38,969 bases of DNA from Ruminococcus sp. (GTDB lineage: Bacteria > Bacillota > Clostridia > Oscillospirales > Ruminococcaceae): contig JAIDTI010000090.1 in assembly GCA_029060755.1 (NCBI GenBank), positions 1-38,969 of the forward strand, written 5' to 3'. The position numbers and the translations under genes were made by a program. Below are positions 26,691 to 35,281 of this stretch, piece after piece. The notes below the pieces were generated by a model that saw only the letters and a list, made by a program, of their open reading frames with translations, made no database searches and was not told where the DNA came from. Each line of letters opens with the position of its first letter. Position 1 is the first letter of the stretch.

Positions 26691-28400
26691 ATGACAACAA
26701 TCAGAAAATCTCTGCTGTTTACTATAATTTTATCAATGTTTCTTTGTTTTTTTCCTGTTACTGTCAATGCAGAGGAAACTACTAACGAAAAATCACTTCT
26801 TTCACTTACAAGCTTTGAATCAGGAAGTTTTCAAGGGTGGGTTGCATTCGGAGGCAAATCAACCATTTCAATAACTGACGAAACTTCACATGACGGAGAA
26901 CTCTGTGTCAAAACAGAATCAAGAAATGAAGTGTGGAGCGGACCTGCTCTTAATATAATAAATCTTGTTGAACCGGGTACGGAAATATCGTTTCAGGCTT
27001 ATGTAAAAGGTGTTTCACCTGATATTACTCCTGAAGTGCATATGTCGCTTAAATCAATCGATTCAAACGGAACGGAAAACTATTCGGGCATTGATAAACA
27101 TATTGTTGACAATAAAGAATGGGTTTTGTTTGAGGGGTCTTATATCATTGCAGAAAATGCAACAGACCTTACAGTTTATTTTCAGACTGGAGAAGGACTG
27201 GACAATTTTTATATTGATGATATAAAAATTTTGGGAACTCATAAAGAAACAGTAACAACAGATAATGAAGACAACAAAGACAGCTATGATTTTGATTTTG
27301 AAAAGAATCTTGAAAACTGGCTTCCACGAGGAGATATATCAATTGTTACTACAGGTGATTTCAGCTACAGCGGTAAAAACTCTCTTTATGTATCGGGACG
27401 AAAAGAGTTCTGGAATGCTCCTATGGTGCGTCTTAACAATATAAAAACAGGAGTGAGCTATAATTATACAGCTTATGTGATGTATAATGGTGTGGCATAT
27501 GAACAGAATCATATCTTTGCACTGAAACTGCAATACAGTCTTGACGGAATTGAAACGTATTCTGAAATAGAAAGCAAGCTGTTGCAGAAAGGTACATGGT
27601 CGAAAATTTCGGGGGATTTTATACTGCCGAAAAATGCGGAAAATATAGCTTTGTATATTCAGACAGAAGATGTTATTAATCGTGAGCCTGATAAAAATGA
27701 CCTTATGTCATTTTATGTTGATAATGTTGTTATATTTGATAATACACTGCTTATAAGAGAACGAATCATACATATATGTATAGTTTCCGCTGTATCATTG
27801 GCTGTATTGATATTAGTCGTATTTATCGGATATAAAGTTTACAGAAAAACAAAAAAGACAAAAGAAATTCTGATGTCTGCAAAAATAGATGCCATGACTA
27901 AAGCATTTAACAGAAATACATTTGAGGAGTTTACAAAATATCTTGAAAATTCCCCTGAAAAATGTAAAAAGTATTATCTGACTGTATGTGATGTCAATTT
28001 TCTTAAATATATTAACGACAATTATGGTCATGAATACGGAGATATGGCTATTATAAGATGTGCGGAAGTTCTGCTTAAAACAATCGGCAAAAAAGGAAAG
28101 GTTTATCGTACAGGCGGAGACGAATTTATGTGCGTTACAAAATATGACCCGTCAAATGCGCTTAAAACGGAAATTTCACTTGAAGCATCAATGCACTACA
28201 AAGGCTATCCGTTTTCTGTTGCTGTAGGTACGGCACATTATGATAAAACTGTTGATTTTGATACTCCTGATATAAAAGCTATCATGAAAAGAAGCGATAG
28301 TGAAATGTATAAACATAAACAGGAAATCAAGAAATACAAGACAGAATTTTCAAAGGAATTTGCTGTTGACAGAAAGGCAAGCAATGTTACAGATGAGTAA
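26691..28400 (+). CDS. Membrane diguanylate cyclase with two extracellular CBM-like domains, paralogue
   Basis: A 569-residue protein of the same architecture as the gene at 24868: signal peptide, two CBM22/CBM4_9-like domains (about 35-185 and 205-370; blocks SRNEVWSGPALN, SGRKEFWNAPMV and SFYVDNVVI), one helix (about 385-406) and a GGDEF domain (DVNFLKYINDNYGHEYGD, RTGGDEFMCV). No RxxD I-site is seen. It differs clearly from its neighbour in the binding domains, so the two may sense different glycans. The start ATG 26691 follows a long purine SD (GGGAAGGAGAGGGG); earlier in-frame starts lie upstream of the promoter -10. It has its own promoter and terminator. Confidence 0.88.
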   Translation: MTTIRKSLLFTIILSMFLCFFPVTVNAEETTNEKSLLSLTSFESGSFQGWVAFGGKSTISITDETSHDGELCVKTESRNEVWSGPALNIINLVEPGTEISFQAYVKGVSPDITPEVHMSLKSIDSNGTENYSGIDKHIVDNKEWVLFEGSYIIAENATDLTVYFQTGEGLDNFYIDDIKILGTHKETVTTDNEDNKDSYDFDFEKNLENWLPRGDISIVTTGDFSYSGKNSLYVSGRKEFWNAPMVRLNNIKTGVSYNYTAYVMYNGVAYEQNHIFALKLQYSLDGIETYSEIESKLLQKGTWSKISGDFILPKNAENIALYIQTEDVINREPDKNDLMSFYVDNVVIFDNTLLIRERIIHICIVSAVSLAVLILVVFIGYKVYRKTKKTKEILMSAKIDAMTKAFNRNTFEEFTKYLENSPEKCKKYYLTVCDVNFLKYINDNYGHEYGDMAIIRCAEVLLKTIGKKGKVYRTGGDEFMCVTKYDPSNALKTEISLEASMHYKGYPFSVAVGTAHYDKTVDFDTPDIKAIMKRSDSEMYKHKQEIKKYKTEFSKEFAVDRKASNVTDE

Positions 28401-28405
28401 AAAAA

Positions 28406-28446
28406 TAACGCTATAGCAGAAATTGCTACAGCGTTAATTTTTTTTA
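28406..28446. terminator. Bidirectional terminator between the GGDEF gene and the MATE gene
   Basis: TAACGCTATAGCA (28406-28418) pairs with TGCTACAGCGTTA (28424-28436), one mismatch, loop GAAAT, followed by A then a long T-run on the + strand and preceded by an A-run that gives a U-tract on the - strand. Confidence 0.85.
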
Positions 28447-29790
28447 TGTATCTGCTCTTGTAAGATTATTCAGCCAGCTGTATTTTTTGTAGTGCTTGTA
28501 AACGGCAGGAAGTTTTATAATCTCATCAATATTTATTGCTATATAGACTGCCATAACAGGAAGTTTAAGAAGAAAAGCAAAAATCAATCCTATAGGAACA
28601 GTAACGCACCACATGGTTATTGTATCGCATCTGAATCCGAAACGTGAATCACCGCCAGATGGGAAAATTCCTCCTATAGTTGTCATGTTCATAGCCTTTC
28701 CTACAGTATAGTATGAACATACAACAAGCATTATTCTGAGATAGCTTTGTGCTGTTGCGCTGATTGAAGTGAAAAGCGGTACAAACGGAATCACACATAA
28801 AATCACACCGCCTGAAACAAGTCCGCATATAAGTGATATTCTGCAAAGTCTTGAGCCATATTCCTTTGCTGTTTCAAGATTGCCTTTGCCCATTTCTGCT
28901 CCGAGAATTACAGCAGTGGCAGAAGATACACCCTGACATACACATATTACAAGATTTTTTATGATATTTGCTATTGAGTTTGCAGCTGTTGCATCACTTC
29001 CCATATGACCGAGAATTACAGAATACATTGTGAATCCCATACCCCATGCAAGCTGATTTCCAAGAACGGGCAGAGCATATTTCAGATAGTCTTTCATTAA
29101 TACTTTTTCTGTATGTATGATATATTTCAGACGTATTTTCAGGTTGTCTTTTTTCAACATTACAATTATAGTCCATATCAGTTCAGCCGCTTTTGAAATT
29201 GTTGTGGCAAGAGCTGCTCCGCTTACTTCCATTCGTGGAAATATACCAACTCCGAATATGAGAAGCCAGTTGAACAATATATTCAGTATAACGGAAAAAG
29301 AACTTATGAGCGAACATTTTCCGGCATGACCGCAGTTTTTCATGATACAAAGATATATTTGTGAAATTCCAAGAAACAAATACGAAAATGATACGCTTCT
29401 GAGATAGTCCGCACCCAGAGCAATAAGCGTTTCATCTGATGTAAAGCATTTCATGAGAAGTTTGGGAAATACCAGTGCCATGAATGTAAATAGAAGTGAT
29501 ATTGGTGTGACTATTTTAAGTCCTATACCCAGAATTTTTTCAACAGTATCTCTGTCTTTTATTCCCCAGTATTGTGCAGAGAGGATTGAAACACCACTTG
29601 TTGTTGCAAAGACAAACAAATAAAACACAAACTGCACCTGTCCTGCAAGAGATACGGCGGATAAGGAATCCTGATTGAGAAATCCCATCATTACCGCATC
29701 TGTAAATCCCACAAGTGCAACCATAAGCTGTTGCAGAGCAATCGGTATAACAAGTTTAAACAATTTATCTTTAAATACATCATCTTTCAT
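28444..29790 (-). CDS. MATE-family multidrug/metabolite exporter
   Basis: A 448-residue inner membrane antiporter with about 12 helices. Both halves show MATE hallmarks: LVIPIALQQLMVALVGFTDAVMMGFL at the N-terminus with a later QVQFVFYLFVF segment, and the second-half KYALPVLGNQLAWGMG. It is of the NorM/DinF-like group and probably expels cationic compounds with Na+ or H+; the substrate is unknown. The start MKDDVFKDKL is chosen for AAGGAGATT about 7 bp upstream; the longer frame runs past the promoter. Confidence 0.93.
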   Translation of the reverse strand: MKDDVFKDKLFKLVIPIALQQLMVALVGFTDAVMMGFLNQDSLSAVSLAGQVQFVFYLFVFATTSGVSILSAQYWGIKDRDTVEKILGIGLKIVTPISLLFTFMALVFPKLLMKCFTSDETLIALGADYLRSVSFSYLFLGISQIYLCIMKNCGHAGKCSLISSFSVILNILFNWLLIFGVGIFPRMEVSGAALATTISKAAELIWTIIVMLKKDNLKIRLKYIIHTEKVLMKDYLKYALPVLGNQLAWGMGFTMYSVILGHMGSDATAANSIANIIKNLVICVCQGVSSATAVILGAEMGKGNLETAKEYGSRLCRISLICGLVSGGVILCVIPFVPLFTSISATAQSYLRIMLVVCSYYTVGKAMNMTTIGGIFPSGGDSRFGFRCDTITMWCVTVPIGLIFAFLLKLPVMAVYIAINIDEIIKLPAVYKHYKKYSWLNNLTRADT

Positions 29791-29824
29791 TCTGAAAATC
29801 TCCTTGTCAGTTAATCTAATCAAT

Positions 29825-29853
29825 ATGATACAACATATTTTTTGCTTTGTCAA
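29825..29853 (-). promoter_or_regulatory. Promoter of the MATE gene
   Basis: On the - strand TTGACA (29848-29853), 17 bp, TATCAT (29825-29830). Confidence 0.75.
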
Positions 29854-29932
29854 GTCAATAATTGCTATTATTTTAAACTGGGATTTCGACCATATTCAAT
29901 AATATTTTCACAAAATTTTTATCTTAGTATAC

Positions 29933-29961
29933 TTGAAATTTTATAACATTTGTGATATAAT
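29933..29961 (+). promoter_or_regulatory. Promoter of the NYN-domain gene
   Basis: TTGAAA (29933-29938), 17 bp, TATAAT (29956-29961) preceded by GTGA. A small inverted repeat ATAGCT/AGCTAT follows in the leader. Confidence 0.75.
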
Positions 29962-30012
29962 AACAATAGCTATATAAAAAACAGCTATTTTTCATGAAAG
30001 GATAATGAATAC

Positions 30013-31341
30013 ATGAGAGTTGATACAAAAGAATTAGTTACTACTATCGGATATATGATAGGAGTAAAGAAATCCAATCTTGAACAGTGTTTCAATGAAG
30101 AATGTGGGGAACTTCTCCAACAGCTTTATGCAGATAAAAATGCTTCTGTTATAAGATACTTCTGTAAGCTGAGAACTGCACTTATGCAGAAATTCAAGAA
30201 AACTGATGATGAAATGCGTTTTAACCTCAAAAATATTAACAGACTTGAATTTTTTGACCAAGATAATATTAAACAGCTTGAAAAATGGGACTTCAAAATA
30301 GTTCAACCGAACTATCGTTCCGAAAAATACATGGTTGATTTCAATAAGTTTATCAGTGAAAATATTGACAACTGCCGAAATCTTTTTCCTGATTGGGTTG
30401 CATGGGATTATATCAGAGATTTGTTTGTTATTCCATATTACACAAAACCAAATGTGCTGAAAAAAGAATTTGAAACATACATGAGCAAAATTGAATGTTA
30501 TCCGTTTCAAAGCTACATACACTGGATTCCTGAAGATTATGGAAATATTTTATATACAGACGGAAAATTCCTTAGCATTATATACAAACAGCATGATGAT
30601 GTGTTTACAGATTTCACAAAATATAAAGATGCACATGATGAAACAAAAAATAATATATATAATTTTATAGAAAACAGCTTCAAGGTTGCTGTTGCTGTTG
30701 ATTGTGAAAATTCTGATGTTTACAAGCTTTACAGTGTGTTGAAAAATCTCAAACAGGACGAACTTGAAAAAATTGAAAAAATCGTTCTCTATGATGACTG
30801 CCATACAAACAGTGGCTGGGACTGGCTTGGAAAATTCACCCGTATTCCTATTGAACACGTTGAAGTTGAAAGAGTTACTGACCAGAAATCTCTTGTTGAT
30901 ATAAAAATGACAGCAGGCGTTTGCAAAGATTTTTTTGAGAACGGCATTACATCTTTTATAATAGTGTCAAGCGATTCTGACTACTGGGGACTTATCTCCT
31001 CACTTCCTAATGTTAATTTTCTTGTCATGTATGAATATTCAAAATGCGGTTCTGCAATAAAAAAAGCTCTGTCGGAACATGACATTTACTACTGCTCAAT
31101 TGATGATTTCTGTTCAGGAAATATCGAAGAACTTAAAAAAGCAGTTCTTTTTGATACACTTGAAAAATATCTTCCTGAAATTCCGTATCTCAATGGAAAA
31201 GAACTTGTCCAGCATATCTATACCGAAACAAGAATAACAGCAAGCGAAAAAGAAATAGAAAACTTCTACAACAAGTATATCAAAACACTCCGACTTAAAG
31301 TTGATGCTGACGGAAATTTCAGCATAGAAATTTTAAAGTAA
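30013..31341 (+). CDS. NYN-domain (PIN-like) nuclease candidate
   Basis: A 442-residue soluble protein. Residues about 222-365 form a NYN/PIN-like domain: VAVAVDCENSD gives the first Asp and Asn, KSLVDIKMTAG a central Asp, and IIVSSDSDYWGLI the last Asp pair, matching the metal site of RNA-cleaving NYN domains. The N-terminal about 210 residues and the C-terminal about 70 residues are not recognised; the C-terminal part could be a small winged-helix or helical domain. The gene has its own promoter. A role in RNA processing is inferred from the fold only. Confidence 0.82.
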   Translation: MRVDTKELVTTIGYMIGVKKSNLEQCFNEECGELLQQLYADKNASVIRYFCKLRTALMQKFKKTDDEMRFNLKNINRLEFFDQDNIKQLEKWDFKIVQPNYRSEKYMVDFNKFISENIDNCRNLFPDWVAWDYIRDLFVIPYYTKPNVLKKEFETYMSKIECYPFQSYIHWIPEDYGNILYTDGKFLSIIYKQHDDVFTDFTKYKDAHDETKNNIYNFIENSFKVAVAVDCENSDVYKLYSVLKNLKQDELEKIEKIVLYDDCHTNSGWDWLGKFTRIPIEHVEVERVTDQKSLVDIKMTAGVCKDFFENGITSFIIVSSDSDYWGLISSLPNVNFLVMYEYSKCGSAIKKALSEHDIYYCSIDDFCSGNIEELKKAVLFDTLEKYLPEIPYLNGKELVQHIYTETRITASEKEIENFYNKYIKTLRLKVDADGNFSIEILK

Positions 31342-31349
31342 ATTTCCTC

Positions 31350-31378
31350 TTGATTTTTTCAGAAATATAATGTATAAT
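31350..31378 (+). promoter_or_regulatory. Promoter of the DUF1292 gene
   Basis: TTGATT (31350-31355), 17 bp, TATAAT (31373-31378). Confidence 0.65.
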
Positions 31379-31418
31379 ATTATTATCACAAAGGCTTTTT
31401 GCCGGATTGGAGTTTTTT

Positions 31419-31748
31419 ATGTCTGAAATGAACGAATTTACCCCCGAACTTATTGAACTTATCGACGATAAGGGAAACAAAAGAAACTTTGAAATCCTTG
31501 ATTGTGCTGAAATAGACGGCGAACAGTATTATGCTATCATTCCGGCAATCGAAGATGAAAACTTTCTTAACGCTGACTGCGATATAATCATTGTCAAATC
31601 TGTTTTTGAAGGAGATGAGGAAGTCCTTGCTACTGTTGATGATGAAGCAGAATACGAAAAAGTCTGGTACTTTTTCTTCAGCCGTATGGATATAGATGAT
31701 TTCGATGATGATGATATTTTTGACGATGTGGTATATGAAGTTGAATAA
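31419..31748 (+). CDS. DUF1292 acidic protein
   Basis: A 109-residue, very acidic protein of the DUF1292 family, which is widespread in Firmicutes and of unknown function. Typical features are the N-terminal ELIELIDDKGNKRNFEILD, then EQYYAIIPA, and an Asp-rich tail (DDFDDDDIFDD). The start is ATG 31419 with GGAG 6 bp upstream; the in-frame TTG at 31407 overlaps the SD. No partner gene is visible; the 6S RNA gene follows. Confidence 0.85.
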   Translation: MSEMNEFTPELIELIDDKGNKRNFEILDCAEIDGEQYYAIIPAIEDENFLNADCDIIIVKSVFEGDEEVLATVDDEAEYEKVWYFFFSRMDIDDFDDDDIFDDVVYEVE

Positions 31749-31775
31749 ATTTTCCAAATTTTTTTCAAAAAACTA

Positions 31776-31804
31776 TTGATTTTTTTATAATTATGTGATA
31801 TAAT
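31776..31804 (+). promoter_or_regulatory. Promoter of 6S RNA
   Basis: TTGATT (31776-31781), 17 bp, TATAAT (31799-31804) preceded by GTGA. Predicted start about 31811. Confidence 0.75.
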
Positions 31805-31810
31805 ACATAT

Positions 31811-32012
31811 AGCAAAGTAAATAAAAGAATTTCTGCCTTGTTCGACTTAGTATAGTTTTTATAATCCAACACATCTTTTAAGGGAATTCAGCTCCGGTTG
31901 TGGATTGCAGACCTCCCATTTTTATGGACGAAGGGAGCGTGAATCAATCGGGCGTTTACCCACCTGCTTCGTGCGGGTTTTATACGCTATATGACGGCAA
32001 GGCGGATTTTTT
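31811..32012 (+). ncRNA. ssrS: 6S RNA, regulator of RNA polymerase
   Basis: A roughly 200-nt RNA with the 6S layout. The closing stem pairs TCTGCCTTG (31832-31840) with CAAGGCGGA (31998-32006). TTCG follows the 5' strand and ACGGCA precedes the 3' strand, as in known 6S RNAs. The middle has long imperfect helices around an open region (CTCCCA at 31913-31918 with GGGAG at 31933-31937; CGGGCGTTTACCCAC with GTGCGGGTTTTATACGC). 6S RNA mimics an open promoter and binds the housekeeping holoenzyme. Together with its promoter, terminators and the nrdD promoter it fills the gene-free stretch 31749-32264. Ends are estimates. Confidence 0.8.
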
Positions 32013-32026
32013 ATTTAAAAAAATCT

Positions 32027-32060
32027 AAATAAATCCCTCATACACGGGATTTATTTTTTT
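32027..32060 (+). terminator. Terminator downstream of 6S RNA
   Basis: An 11-bp stem (32027-32037 with 32046-32056, GGGATTTATTT arm), 8-nt loop and T-run. The 6S closing stem is itself followed by TTTTTT, so this may be a second stop. Confidence 0.75.
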
Positions 32061-32191
32061 ATTTTAACTTTGTTTTCCACTTATTGTAAAATCACGTATT
32101 ATAGCTTAAATCTAATTATTAAATGATTTTTCTTGTGCATATGTTACAAAAAAAGCACTCCAAAACATACCAAGAGATGTTATAGTGCATA

Positions 32192-32220
32192 TTGACAACT
32201 TAAAAAAATTAGATTATACT
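32192..32220 (+). promoter_or_regulatory. Promoter of nrdD-nrdG
   Basis: TTGACA (32192-32197), 17 bp, TATACT (32215-32220). An imperfect inverted repeat (GCACT at 32155-32159, AGTGC at 32184-32188, with inner AACAT/ATGTT) sits directly upstream of the -35 and could bind a regulator. Confidence 0.7.
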
Positions 32221-32264
32221 TTATATACAAGGTAAAAAAACAATGCTACAGGGGGATATGTTAA

Positions 32265-34586
32265 ATGATAATACATATAATAAAAAGAGACAGAAGAAAA
32301 GTTCCTTTCAACATTGAAAAGATTGCAAATGCTATCATGAAAGCTGCTGAATCGTGCGGAGGCAGTGACATGAATACCGCTATGGAGATTTCAGCGGAGG
32401 TCTGCAAAACATATGAATCGCAAAATCCAAATAAAATTCCGACTGTTGAGGAAATTCAGGACCTTGTTGAAAAGATACTTATTGAAAAAGGTCACGCAAA
32501 AACTGCAAAAGCCTATATCCTTTATCGCTATGAGCGTACACGTTCACGTGAGATGAAAACGAATCTCATGTGTGTGCTTAATGAACTGACATTCAGCGAT
32601 GCGAAAGACAGCGACATAAAGCGTGAAAATGCCAATATTGATGGCGATACCGCTATGGGTACTATGCTGAAATACGGGTCTGTTTCAGCTAAAGAATACT
32701 ATGGGATGTATGTTCTTGACCCGAAACACTCCAAAGCACACAGAAACGGCGATATACATATTCACGACCTCGACTTCTACACCCTTACAACAACCTGCAC
32801 TCAAATTGACCTGAAAAAGCTTTTCCACAACGGATTCTCAACAGGTCATGGCTTTTTAAGAGAGCCTAACGATATTGCAAGTTATTCTGCACTTGCCTGC
32901 ATTGCAATTCAGTCAAATCAGAACGACCAGCATGGCGGACAAAGTATTCCTACATTTGACTATGCTATGTCGGACGGCGTAAAAAAGACATATTCTGCAA
33001 GATATTCACAGAATGTTGCAAGGGCTTTGAATCTTATCGGAAATGCTGAAAATGAATTTGAGACAGCAGAGTCAATCAAAAAGGAAATCAAAGAAAAATA
33101 TAATCTTATACCTGTTCTTGCAAATGACAACGGCTATCAGGAAAAGGAATATGAACTTCTTCTTAATTATACAGATGCTGAAACTGCAACGAAAATTCAG
33201 GAATTTGCTGTAAAAAATGCTGTAAGAGAGACTGACCGTGCAACATATCAGGCTATGGAAGCACTTATTCACAATCTCAATACAATGAACAGCCGTGCAG
33301 GTGCGCAGACGCCGTTTAGCTCAATTAACTATGGTACAGATACATCACCAGAGGGCAGAATGGTTATAAAGAATATTCTCCTTGCACAGGAAGCAGGTCT
33401 TGGCAACAGCGAAACACCTATTTTCCCTATTCACATTTTCAAAATCAAGGACGGCATAAACTATAACCCGACTGACCCGAACTATGATTTATTCAAGCTT
33501 GCGTGCCGTGTTTCTGCAAAGAGACTTTTCCCGAACTTCTCTTTTATTGATGCTCCGTTCAATTTCCAGTATTACAAGGAAAATAACCCTGATACAGAAA
33601 TAGCTTATATGGGCTGTCGTACAAGAGTTATAAGCAACAATTATGACAAATCAAAGGAAATTGTTACAGGCAGAGGAAATCTTAGCTTTACTTCAATAAA
33701 TCTCCCCCGACTTGCTATAAAGGCAAATCACAATGTAGGACTGTTTTTTGATATGCTTGACGAAATGATGGATTTATCTATTGACCAGCTTATGCACCGT
33801 TATCGTATTCAGGCAAAAAAGCGTGTAAGAAACTTCCCGTTTCTTATGGGTCAGGGCATATGGGTTGATTCAGATAAGCTTTCTCCTGATGATACAATCG
33901 GCGAAATACTCAAACATGGCACGCTTTCTGTCGGATTTATCGGACTTGCTGAAACTCTTACCGCACTTATTGGCAAGCATCATGGTGAAGACGAAGATGC
34001 AAGAGAACTTGGACTGGAAATTGTAACAGCTATGCGCAATCGTCTTGATGAGGAATCAAAGAAAACAGGTCTTAACTTCTCACTCCTTGCAACCCCTGCT
34101 GAAGGACTTTCAGGCAGATTTGTACGCATGGACGCTAAAAAATACGGCATTATCAAGGGTGTAACAGACCGTGACTACTACACAAACTCTTTCCATGTGC
34201 CAGTATATTATCCAATCAGTGCATTTGAAAAAATCAAAATCGAAGCACCTTATCATGAGCTTACAAATGCAGGTCATATCAGCTATATTGAGCTTGACGG
34301 CGACCCGTTGGAGAATCTCTCTGCATTTGAAAAGATTGTCCGCTGTATGAAAGAAAGTGGCATCGGCTATGGTGCAATCAATCACCCTGTTGACCGTGAC
34401 CCGTGCTGCGGATTTACTGGAATTATTGGTGATGTCTGTCCATGTTGCGGACGAACAGAGCATGACAGCGAAAATGTTGCATTTGACAGAATACGCCGTA
34501 TAACAGGTTATCTTGTTGGTACTCTTGACCGTTTCAATGATGGCAAACGTGCAGAAGAAAAGGACAGAATTAAGCATAATGTCTGA
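32265..34586 (+). CDS. nrdD: Anaerobic ribonucleoside-triphosphate reductase
   Basis: The class III, oxygen-sensitive reductase making dNTPs. The 773 residues hold an N-terminal ATP-cone (about 1-95, allosteric site), the barrel with catalytic regions, a zinc site CC(x10)CPCC near the C-terminus (DPCCGFTG, VCPCCGR) and the glycyl-radical motif RRITGYLVGT, in which the Gly before YL should carry the radical. The SD GGGGGA precedes ATG 32265 by about 9 bp. It overlaps the activase gene by 8 bp. Its presence supports a strict or facultative anaerobe. Confidence 0.97.
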   Translation: MIIHIIKRDRRKVPFNIEKIANAIMKAAESCGGSDMNTAMEISAEVCKTYESQNPNKIPTVEEIQDLVEKILIEKGHAKTAKAYILYRYERTRSREMKTNLMCVLNELTFSDAKDSDIKRENANIDGDTAMGTMLKYGSVSAKEYYGMYVLDPKHSKAHRNGDIHIHDLDFYTLTTTCTQIDLKKLFHNGFSTGHGFLREPNDIASYSALACIAIQSNQNDQHGGQSIPTFDYAMSDGVKKTYSARYSQNVARALNLIGNAENEFETAESIKKEIKEKYNLIPVLANDNGYQEKEYELLLNYTDAETATKIQEFAVKNAVRETDRATYQAMEALIHNLNTMNSRAGAQTPFSSINYGTDTSPEGRMVIKNILLAQEAGLGNSETPIFPIHIFKIKDGINYNPTDPNYDLFKLACRVSAKRLFPNFSFIDAPFNFQYYKENNPDTEIAYMGCRTRVISNNYDKSKEIVTGRGNLSFTSINLPRLAIKANHNVGLFFDMLDEMMDLSIDQLMHRYRIQAKKRVRNFPFLMGQGIWVDSDKLSPDDTIGEILKHGTLSVGFIGLAETLTALIGKHHGEDEDARELGLEIVTAMRNRLDEESKKTGLNFSLLATPAEGLSGRFVRMDAKKYGIIKGVTDRDYYTNSFHVPVYYPISAFEKIKIEAPYHELTNAGHISYIELDGDPLENLSAFEKIVRCMKESGIGYGAINHPVDRDPCCGFTGIIGDVCPCCGRTEHDSENVAFDRIRRITGYLVGTLDRFNDGKRAEEKDRIKHNV

Positions 34587-35082
34587 AATAAGAATAGCCG
34601 GAACTGTCAACGATTCAATTGTTGACGGTCCTGGCATAAGATTTACTATTTTTGTACAGGGCTGTCCGCATCACTGCAAAGACTGTCACAATCCGCAGAC
34701 ACACGATTTCAATGGCGGAGAAATTATTGATACTGATATGATTTTTGAGAAGATAAAGTCAAATCCTCTGCTTGACGGTGTAACGTTCAGCGGTGGAGAG
34801 CCGTTCTGTCAAGCAGAAGCACTTGCCGAACTTGGCAGGAAAATAAAATCTGTCGGACTGAATATTGTGACTTATACAGGATATACTTTTGAGGAACTGT
34901 ATAGCAACCGTGACAAGAATCATTGGAGCGAACTTCTGAAAATAACAAATATTCTGATTGACGGAAAATTTATTTCTGAATTAAAAAGCTGGGAAACAAA
35001 ATTTCGTGGGAGCAGTAATCAGAGATATATTGATTGTCAGGTAAGCCTTGAAAAAGGTGCTGTAACTGAAACAGAGCCATAA
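34579..35082 (+). CDS. nrdG: Anaerobic ribonucleotide reductase activating protein
   Basis: A 167-residue radical-SAM activase that installs the glycyl radical on NrdD. The cluster motif CxxxCxxC is GCPHHCKDC, with a GGEP-type segment in FSGGEPFCQ. The start MSEIRIAGT at 34579 is inside the nrdD 3' end; an in-frame ATG at 34513 would add 22 residues not typical of NrdG. It is translationally coupled to nrdD and followed by a terminator. Confidence 0.96.
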   Translation: MSEIRIAGTVNDSIVDGPGIRFTIFVQGCPHHCKDCHNPQTHDFNGGEIIDTDMIFEKIKSNPLLDGVTFSGGEPFCQAEALAELGRKIKSVGLNIVTYTGYTFEELYSNRDKNHWSELLKITNILIDGKFISELKSWETKFRGSSNQRYIDCQVSLEKGAVTETEP

Positions 35083-35088
35083 AAAATA

Positions 35089-35125
35089 AACAGCTTGTGC
35101 ATTTTCTGCATAAGCTGTTTTTATT
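35089..35125 (+). terminator. Terminator of nrdD-nrdG
   Basis: A 13-bp stem (35089-35101 with 35107-35119, one G-T pair) with loop TTTTC and a T-rich tail TTTATT. Confidence 0.85.
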
Positions 35126-35207
35126 CAATTATTGGCAGAATACCCCACTTCTAAGCGAACGAAGTGAGCGAAAGTGAGGTATGAATGTCGATTTTTTACT
35201 AAAGCCA

Positions 35208-35236
35208 TTGATAATCAGTAAAATATATGCTATAAT
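35208..35236 (+). promoter_or_regulatory. Promoter of tnpB
   Basis: TTGATA (35208-35213), 17 bp, TATAAT (35231-35236). Confidence 0.65.
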
Positions 35237-35281
35237 AGATACACAGGAAATATCCTGAATACAAGGGAAAGGAGAAAAGCT

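Noticed and set aside
31811..32012. Riboswitch or T-box leader for nrdD
   Set aside because: The structure closes on itself, is followed by terminators and lies about 250 bp before nrdD, which has its own promoter; the 6S signatures explain it better.
32131..32185. Pair of NrdR boxes upstream of nrdD
   Set aside because: The TTGTGCATATGTTACAA and CCAAGAGATGTTAT stretches match the ACACWATATATWGTGT consensus only partly, so no box is called.
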